A DNA stretch of 10,186 bases, taken from NCBI GenBank assembly GCA_934747325.1, contig CAKVGW010000056.1:1-10186 (forward strand). Direction: 5' to 3'. The notes below the pieces were generated by a model. It worked only from the letters and a program-made list of their open reading frames with translations. It ran no database searches and was not told the DNA's origin. This document shows, in pieces, positions 6,818 to 10,186 of the stretch. How positions within the stretch are numbered: the stretch's first letter is position 1; the number at the start of each line of letters is the position of its first letter. This stretch comes from an uncultured Candidatus Melainabacteria bacterium. Lineage in GTDB: Bacteria; Cyanobacteriota; Vampirovibrionia; Gastranaerophilales; Gastranaerophilaceae. The position numbers were made by a program, and so were the translations under genes.

Positions 6818-6907
6818 CTATTTTGGTTGTTGTTCCTCGCAATGACTTGGCGTTTGAACTCCAAGCATGCTGTCATTGCGAGCTTCGTAAGAAGCGTGGC
6901 AATCTAC
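6801..6907. repeat. GTCATTGCGAG inverted-repeat element, fullest copy
   Basis: The left half (6801-6846) ends CCTCGCAATGAC and the right half (6872-6907) begins GTCATTGCGAGCTTCG. The outer ends GTGGATTGC and GCAATCTAC are also inverted, with one mismatch. The whole could fold into a long interrupted hairpin. A half copy is found at 5848-5893 and a decayed one at 3327-3400. It contains no coding capacity and is best read as a miniature dispersed element related to GTCATTGCGAG repeats seen in many bacteria. Confidence 0.7.
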
Positions 6908-6936
6908 ATATGCCAAGATAGTTACACTCTATTTTT

Positions 6937-6964
6937 ATTGTAACAATTTGTAACAAGACCTCAA
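6937..6964 (-). promoter_or_regulatory. Candidate distal promoter, minus strand
   Basis: On the minus strand TTGAGG (6959-6964) and TACAAT (6937-6942) are separated by 16 bp, a fair match to -35 and -10 boxes. The tandem TTGTAACAA pair lies across it. Use of this promoter would give a leader of about 170 nt that carries the dispersed repeat. Confidence 0.25.
6938..6956. promoter_or_regulatory. Tandem TTGTAACAA pair (left operator candidate)
   Basis: TTGTAACAA occurs at 6938-6946 and again at 6948-6956, a 10-bp period that puts both on one face of the helix. The reverse complement pattern is found at 7089-7107. The arrangement suggests cooperative binding of a regulator, though AT-rich DNA can produce short repeats by chance. 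Confidence 0.4.
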
Positions 6965-7088
6965 TCTAAATCCAAATAAAATACTCTATTTGTATGAGCG
7001 TTTTTGTTAAATATCCTCTTAAAAATGTACAACCTTGTTTTCATGTTTAACGGCTTGTTTTGAAAAAACTTTAGGGATTTTTCAGTTT

Positions 7089-7107
7089 TTGTTACAAAAC
7101 ATTACAA
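7089..7107. promoter_or_regulatory. Tandem TTGTTACAA-like pair (right operator candidate)
   Basis: TTGTTACAA (7089-7097) is the exact reverse complement of the left motif. ACATTACAA (7099-7107) is a weaker second copy, again 10 bp on, with TTACAAA intact in both. The pair ends one base before the -35-like TTGTCA at 7109, a position suited to an activator or repressor of the plus-strand pilin gene. Confidence 0.4.
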
Positions 7108-7108
7108 A

Positions 7109-7138
7109 TTGTCAAAACAAAGATTAATAGGTTAATAT
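7109..7138 (+). promoter_or_regulatory. Candidate promoter of the plus-strand pilin gene
   Basis: TTGTCA (7109-7114) and TAATAT (7133-7138) are spaced by 18 bp. The predicted start of transcription near 7145 leaves a leader of about 55 nt that contains the hairpin at 7158-7178. It is a reasonable sigma-70-type match at five of six -35 positions. Confidence 0.4.
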
Positions 7139-7151
7139 AGACTAGAGGAGA

Positions 7152-7178
7152 ATGGCATTAGCCTTAAATAAAGGCTAA
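7152..7178 (+). CDS. Possible nine-codon leader ORF (speculative)
   Basis: An ATG at 7152, close behind AGAGGAG (7144-7150), opens a reading frame MALALNKG and stop. The ribosome site is only one base from the ATG if the whole motif is used, which is tighter than usual. The ORF coincides with the hairpin listed next, so translation of it would melt the stem. It may be coincidence. Confidence 0.2.
   Translation: MALALNKG
7158..7178 (+). promoter_or_regulatory. Leader hairpin before the pilin gene
   Basis: TTAGCCTT (7158-7165) and AAGGCTAA (7171-7178) form a perfect 8-bp stem with a 5-nt loop. It stands 7 bp before the GGGGA ribosome site of the gene at 7200. It is not followed by a T-tract, so a role in translation or mRNA stability is more likely than termination. 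Confidence 0.45.
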
Positions 7179-7199
7179 AACGGATTTGGGGAAATCGTC

Positions 7200-7796
7200 T
7201 TGAAAAAATTATTATTATCGTTTCTTGTGCTTATTTTAAGTACATTAGCATCATTTGCGGAAAATAATACTGCAAGTGCAAATTTTAGTATAACAATTCC
7301 TCGTTTTGTAAAAGTTGAAGCTGTTTCAAGTCCTGTTCTTACTGCAAATATTACAGATAGAACAGGGAATTTGTACACACCGCTATCTACAACCTTTAAA
7401 GTTATTTCGAACTGTGCAGAAACAACGAATTTGTACCTAAAGGCAAATGTTATAACTGATGGTGGATTTGAAGAATCTATGTTTGAGCAAGGCGGAAGAG
7501 TTTATATAGCGTTTGCAAATCTTGCAAACAAGCCAAAATCACAGTCTTTGGCAAACTGCAAAATGGGCGCTTTGCCAAAAGATAGCCCTGGAATAGTTGC
7601 TTATCCTGTTCTATCGGTTACAGGTGCTAAATCCAAATATTTACAAGGTAAAGGTAAATACGAAGTATATGCAGAAAACGGAACGACATTTGTTACCGTA
7701 AATGTCGGCTCAAATGTTTTACGTTCATCTTTTGCAGGTAATGATCCGAAAGGGTTTTATCAGGCGGTGTTGTCGTTGACGGAAGCGGATATATAA
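7200..7796 (+). CDS. Secreted pilin-like subunit (198 residues), divergent
   Basis: A third pilin-like subunit, encoded apart from and opposite to the pilus genes. The start is TTG, supported by GGGGA (7188-7192) at 7 bp and by the signal peptide starting there (residues 1-20, MKKLLLSFLV, core, ASFA cut). SANFSITIPRFVKVE (26-40) is a donor-strand-like segment alignable with the 223-residue subunit. VYIAFANLAN (101-110) and GIVAYPVLSV (131-140) are the shared central blocks. The C-terminus GFYQAVLSLTEADI has Gly185 exactly 14 from the end. Cys72 and Cys120 could form a disulfide, which the 223-residue subunit lacks. It may be a minor, terminating or alternative pilin; the divergent position allows separate control. 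Downstream lies an inverted repeat and then the Omp85 gene. Confidence 0.65.
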   Translation: MKKLLLSFLVLILSTLASFAENNTASANFSITIPRFVKVEAVSSPVLTANITDRTGNLYTPLSTTFKVISNCAETTNLYLKANVITDGGFEESMFEQGGRVYIAFANLANKPKSQSLANCKMGALPKDSPGIVAYPVLSVTGAKSKYLQGKGKYEVYAENGTTFVTVNVGSNVLRSSFAGNDPKGFYQAVLSLTEADI

Positions 7797-7797
7797 A

Positions 7798-7926
7798 TGG
7801 AAAGTGGAAAATTGAAAATGGAAAATTATATAAAATATTTTTTTAATAAATACGTTCAATCTTAAACAAATTTTATATTAGGAATTTTTAAATAATTTTC
7901 CATTTTCCACTTTCAATTTTCAATTC
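7798..7926. repeat. Inverted GGAAAAT-type repeats between pilin and Omp85 genes
   Basis: GAAAATGGAAAATTAT (7814-7829) is the exact reverse complement of 7892-7907, and similarity extends on both sides with mismatches (7798-7836 against 7885-7926). The arms enclose about 60 bp of AT-rich DNA. The left arm starts immediately after the pilin stop. The transcript could fold into a long stem that ends or stabilises the pilin mRNA, but there is no T-tract after it. The same repeat unit occurs at 3171-3200. Confidence 0.6.
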
Positions 7927-7964
7927 AACAAAACATGCTTGCTTTCGCATCACAACAAGGAAAA

Positions 7965-10186
7965 ATGGAAGTGAAAAATAAGAGGAGAAAACTGAATACT
8001 AGATTAACTGCAACGCTACTACTAGCGGTGTATTTAAGCTGTTCTCCGACTTTTGCGGATTTTTCCCCATATTTAGCATCTTCCGTCCCGAATTTTACAT
8101 ATTTAGAATCTCCTCAAGTTAAACCCATAAAACTTGTTAATCCACTCTATTTAGATACAACAAAGACTGTAAAACCAATTATTAAAACGACAAAGCTTAT
8201 TCCATATAACGGGGAATTGAGCGAAGCCGATTATTTCTCCTCGCAGATTGACGAAAATACCCCAGTAACGACTCCTCAATCAAACACGACTACAAACAAA
8301 ATTCCGACACAAATCGTAACTCCGCCACCATCTCAACAGAATTCAGACTTTTTCGCCCCTCCAAGTATTGCAGATGAGCCGGTGCAAGAACTCGAAAAAA
8401 GTGAAGAACCGGCTTACGTTGCAGGAATTGATACAAACAATACTGAGCAAGTCGATTTAGAAGGCAAGATAATAAGTGAAATTGAATTCCGTGGTTTACG
8501 CTTGCTTTCACCCGAAATAATTTCCTCAAAAATTAAAACTCAATCAGGCTCATTGTTTAACGAAGATTTATTGCAACAAGATTTACAAAGAATTTACGCA
8601 ATAGGGTTTTTCACCGATAAAATGGCTATTGAGCCAACTTTGAATTCAGATAATACAATTACTCTAACATTTGAACTCCAAGAAAACATTGCAGTTTCAG
8701 ACGTTTCTATTGTCGGAAACACTGTTATTTCCACTATGGAATTAATGCCTTTTGTAATGCCTTTAAAAGGACTTCCTCAAAACATCCCTAACATTAATTC
8801 CGCAATTGACAACTTAAGCGGTTATTACCACAAGAAAGGTTACATCTTAGCAGGTGTAAGTTCTGTTGACGATGATCCAGACGGCGCATTAACTTTTACC
8901 CTAACCGAAGGTGTGATTGACAAAATCATAATTGAAGGCAATGAAAAAACAAAAGATTATGTCATCGAGCGTAACATCATGACTCAACCGGGGACTGTCT
9001 ACAACGAAAACTACTTAAAAGAAGATTTAGGTAGAATTTATTCGACAAAAATCTTCAAGGATGTCGATAGACAAATTTGCCCGAGTGATACGGTAGAAGG
9101 CGAATATAATGTTAAAGTAGTTGTCAAAGAAGATACGTCAAACAGCCTTGCTATCGGCGGGGGTATTGATAACGGCTTAGGTGCATTCGGTTCTCTAACT
9201 ATAAGTGAAAATAATTTCTTAGGAAGAGGTCAAAAACTTTCTGCAACAGGAATTTTAGGTTCTGGTATTTTATTAAGTGATGCGTCTATCAAAAATCGAA
9301 TGAATTATCAATTTGAATTAAATTTCTTTGAACCTCAGTTCTTAAACGCCGATAATTCTCTTATGAGCAAGCTTTATTATCGTGATATGGGTAGTTGGCA
9401 AGTTCCGCTTGCGATTGAACGTCGTTTTGGTGTAAGTGCAGGCATTGAGCATAAATTCCGCAATGTAGATGGAGTTACAGCTGATTTTACAACCGGAATT
9501 GAACATATTAGTATGAGTGAAGGCGATTTTAACAAGATTTCTCAAATGTATGCCTTGAGAGGATTAGATATTTCACAAAGAGCTAAACAATTGACAGGCG
9601 GAACATTTTTAAACTTCGCCCCTGGAATAAAATATTCAACTATTGATTCAGACGAAAATCCTCGCAACGGTATTATTGCAAACGCTAAATTTATTGAAGC
9701 TGTCGGCATAAGTTCGATTAAAAATACTAACGGCCGTATTGCCGGTGGAATTACAAAATATTTCCCTGTCCTCAAAAAATCATCATTTGCTTTGAATGCA
9801 AGAGGCGGTATTAAAGTTCACGGTGATGACATGCCGGAAGTTATGGCGTTTAGACTTGGCGGGCCTTATTCAATCAGAGGATTTAGAATGAGCGGTGTAG
9901 GTTCCGGTGACGCGTTTATCATGGGATCAGCTGAACTTGCAACTCCATTACCATTTTCTGATAGAGTTAAGTGGGATTTCTTCCAAAAAATTCGTCTAAC
10001 GTTCTTTGTTGACGCCGGTAAAGTATTCGACCCGACAATTTCAAGCAGATTGTATGATAGACCTATGAGCGCAATAACTGCAGGTGTCGGATTAAAAGTT
10101 TATGTTCCGGGTGTTGGTCCAATTTCGGTTGATTACGGTATACCGATTACAAACCCTGGAAGTTATGGTTCAAGAAACGGCTACTT
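7965..10186 (+). CDS. bamA: Omp85/BamA-family outer-membrane assembly protein, 3' end missing
   Basis: The central insertase for beta-barrel outer-membrane proteins; 740 codons are visible and the frame is open at the right edge. A signal peptide covers residues 1-31 (KNKRRK, hydrophobic core, PTFA cut). Residues 32-165 are a low-complexity linker rich in Pro, Thr, Ser and Gln. Three POTRA domains follow: 168-240 (ISEIEFRGL start), 241-316 (VSDVSIVGN, with YHKKGYILAGV) and 317-389 (IDKIIIEGNEKTKDYVI, with GRIYSTKIFKDV). The barrel starts near 395 (AIGGGIDNGLG, ENNFLGRGQKL). GGPYSIRGF at 632-640 is the conserved loop-6 motif with its RGF core. The last visible strand, GPISVDYGIPI, suggests that only a few tens of residues are lost. 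Three POTRAs match cyanobacterial Omp85. The ATG at 7965 has AAGGA only 3 bp before it; a stronger AGAGGAG (7981-7987) lies inside the frame before a CTG at 7992, so the true start could be slightly later. It is a housekeeping gene, and its link to the pilus is position and the usher's need for barrel insertion. Confidence 0.95.
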   Translation, partial: MEVKNKRRKLNTRLTATLLLAVYLSCSPTFADFSPYLASSVPNFTYLESPQVKPIKLVNPLYLDTTKTVKPIIKTTKLIPYNGELSEADYFSSQIDENTPVTTPQSNTTTNKIPTQIVTPPPSQQNSDFFAPPSIADEPVQELEKSEEPAYVAGIDTNNTEQVDLEGKIISEIEFRGLRLLSPEIISSKIKTQSGSLFNEDLLQQDLQRIYAIGFFTDKMAIEPTLNSDNTITLTFELQENIAVSDVSIVGNTVISTMELMPFVMPLKGLPQNIPNINSAIDNLSGYYHKKGYILAGVSSVDDDPDGALTFTLTEGVIDKIIIEGNEKTKDYVIERNIMTQPGTVYNENYLKEDLGRIYSTKIFKDVDRQICPSDTVEGEYNVKVVVKEDTSNSLAIGGGIDNGLGAFGSLTISENNFLGRGQKLSATGILGSGILLSDASIKNRMNYQFELNFFEPQFLNADNSLMSKLYYRDMGSWQVPLAIERRFGVSAGIEHKFRNVDGVTADFTTGIEHISMSEGDFNKISQMYALRGLDISQRAKQLTGGTFLNFAPGIKYSTIDSDENPRNGIIANAKFIEAVGISSIKNTNGRIAGGITKYFPVLKKSSFALNARGGIKVHGDDMPEVMAFRLGGPYSIRGFRMSGVGSGDAFIMGSAELATPLPFSDRVKWDFFQKIRLTFFVDAGKVFDPTISSRLYDRPMSAITAGVGLKVYVPGVGPISVDYGIPITNPGSYGSRNGY

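Larger units (their letters stand above)
6759..7199. other. Divergent intergenic region with candidate operators
   Basis: This 441-bp AT-rich stretch lies between the minus-strand pilus genes and the plus-strand pilin gene. It holds a roughly 107-bp inverted repeat element (6801-6907), two inverted tandem pairs of a 9-mer (6938-6956, 7089-7107), candidate promoters in both directions, and a hairpin before the pilin start. No protein gene of normal size was seen; one possible nine-codon leader ORF is listed separately. Confidence 0.7.

Noticed and set aside
7175..7378. Minus-strand frame of 67 codons overlapping the divergent pilin start
   Set aside because: It covers the signal peptide and donor strand of a well-supported gene in the other direction and has no protein-like pattern.
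7981..7994. Lipoprotein signal in the Omp85 N-terminus (cysteine at residue 26)
   Set aside because: The residue three before the cysteine is Tyr rather than Leu or a similar residue, and a normal signal-peptidase site (PTFA) follows at residue 31.
8290..8529. Minus-strand frame of 79 codons
   Set aside because: It is antisense to the Omp85 linker and first POTRA; the plus-strand frame is continuous through the window edge.
9342..9775. Two minus-strand frames of 67 and 77 codons
   Set aside because: Both are antisense within the Omp85 barrel and have no ribosome site or neighbouring genes.

Overview
The window looks like part of the genome of an AT-rich, diderm (two-membrane) bacterium. The best-supported lineage guess is the non-photosynthetic cyanobacterial relatives (Vampirovibrionia/'Melainabacteria', for example Gastranaerophilales). 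This rests on the Omp85 protein at the right end. It has three POTRA domains behind a long Pro/Thr/Ser-rich linker, the plan known from cyanobacterial Omp85, rather than the five POTRAs of proteobacterial BamA. The lineage is an inference; the diderm character is firm because an Omp85 barrel, an usher and a periplasmic chaperone are all present.

The left two thirds is a complete chaperone-usher pilus locus on the minus strand. In transcription order it holds a two-domain secreted protein (candidate tip adhesin, 6758-5901), a PapD-like chaperone (5738-4899), two single-domain pilin-like subunits (4868-4197 and 4189-3575), and the outer-membrane usher (3063-22). The first and last genes are set apart from the three-gene core by 162 and 511 bp of gene-free DNA filled with dispersed repeats. 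A third pilin-like gene (7200-7796) is transcribed divergently on the plus strand. It is followed by the Omp85 gene (7965 to beyond the right edge), cut off probably a few tens of residues before its end.

The three single-domain subunits share a C-terminal strand with glycine exactly 14 residues from the end, an aromatic two residues later and alternating hydrophobic residues. Each also has an alternating-hydrophobic N-terminal segment after the signal peptide. This is the layout expected for donor-strand exchange. The chaperone would cap the subunits in the periplasm, the usher would secrete and assemble them, and Omp85 would be expected to insert the usher barrel into the outer membrane.

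The 441-bp divergent intergenic region (6759-7199) holds two tandem pairs of a TTGTAACAA-like 9-mer. Each pair has a 10-bp period and the pairs are inverted relative to each other, which makes them a candidate shared operator. A hairpin overlapping a possible nine-codon leader ORF lies just before the third pilin gene. At least four kinds of dispersed or hairpin-forming repeat fill the gaps between genes. One of them extends the chaperone's open frame with 42 spurious codons.
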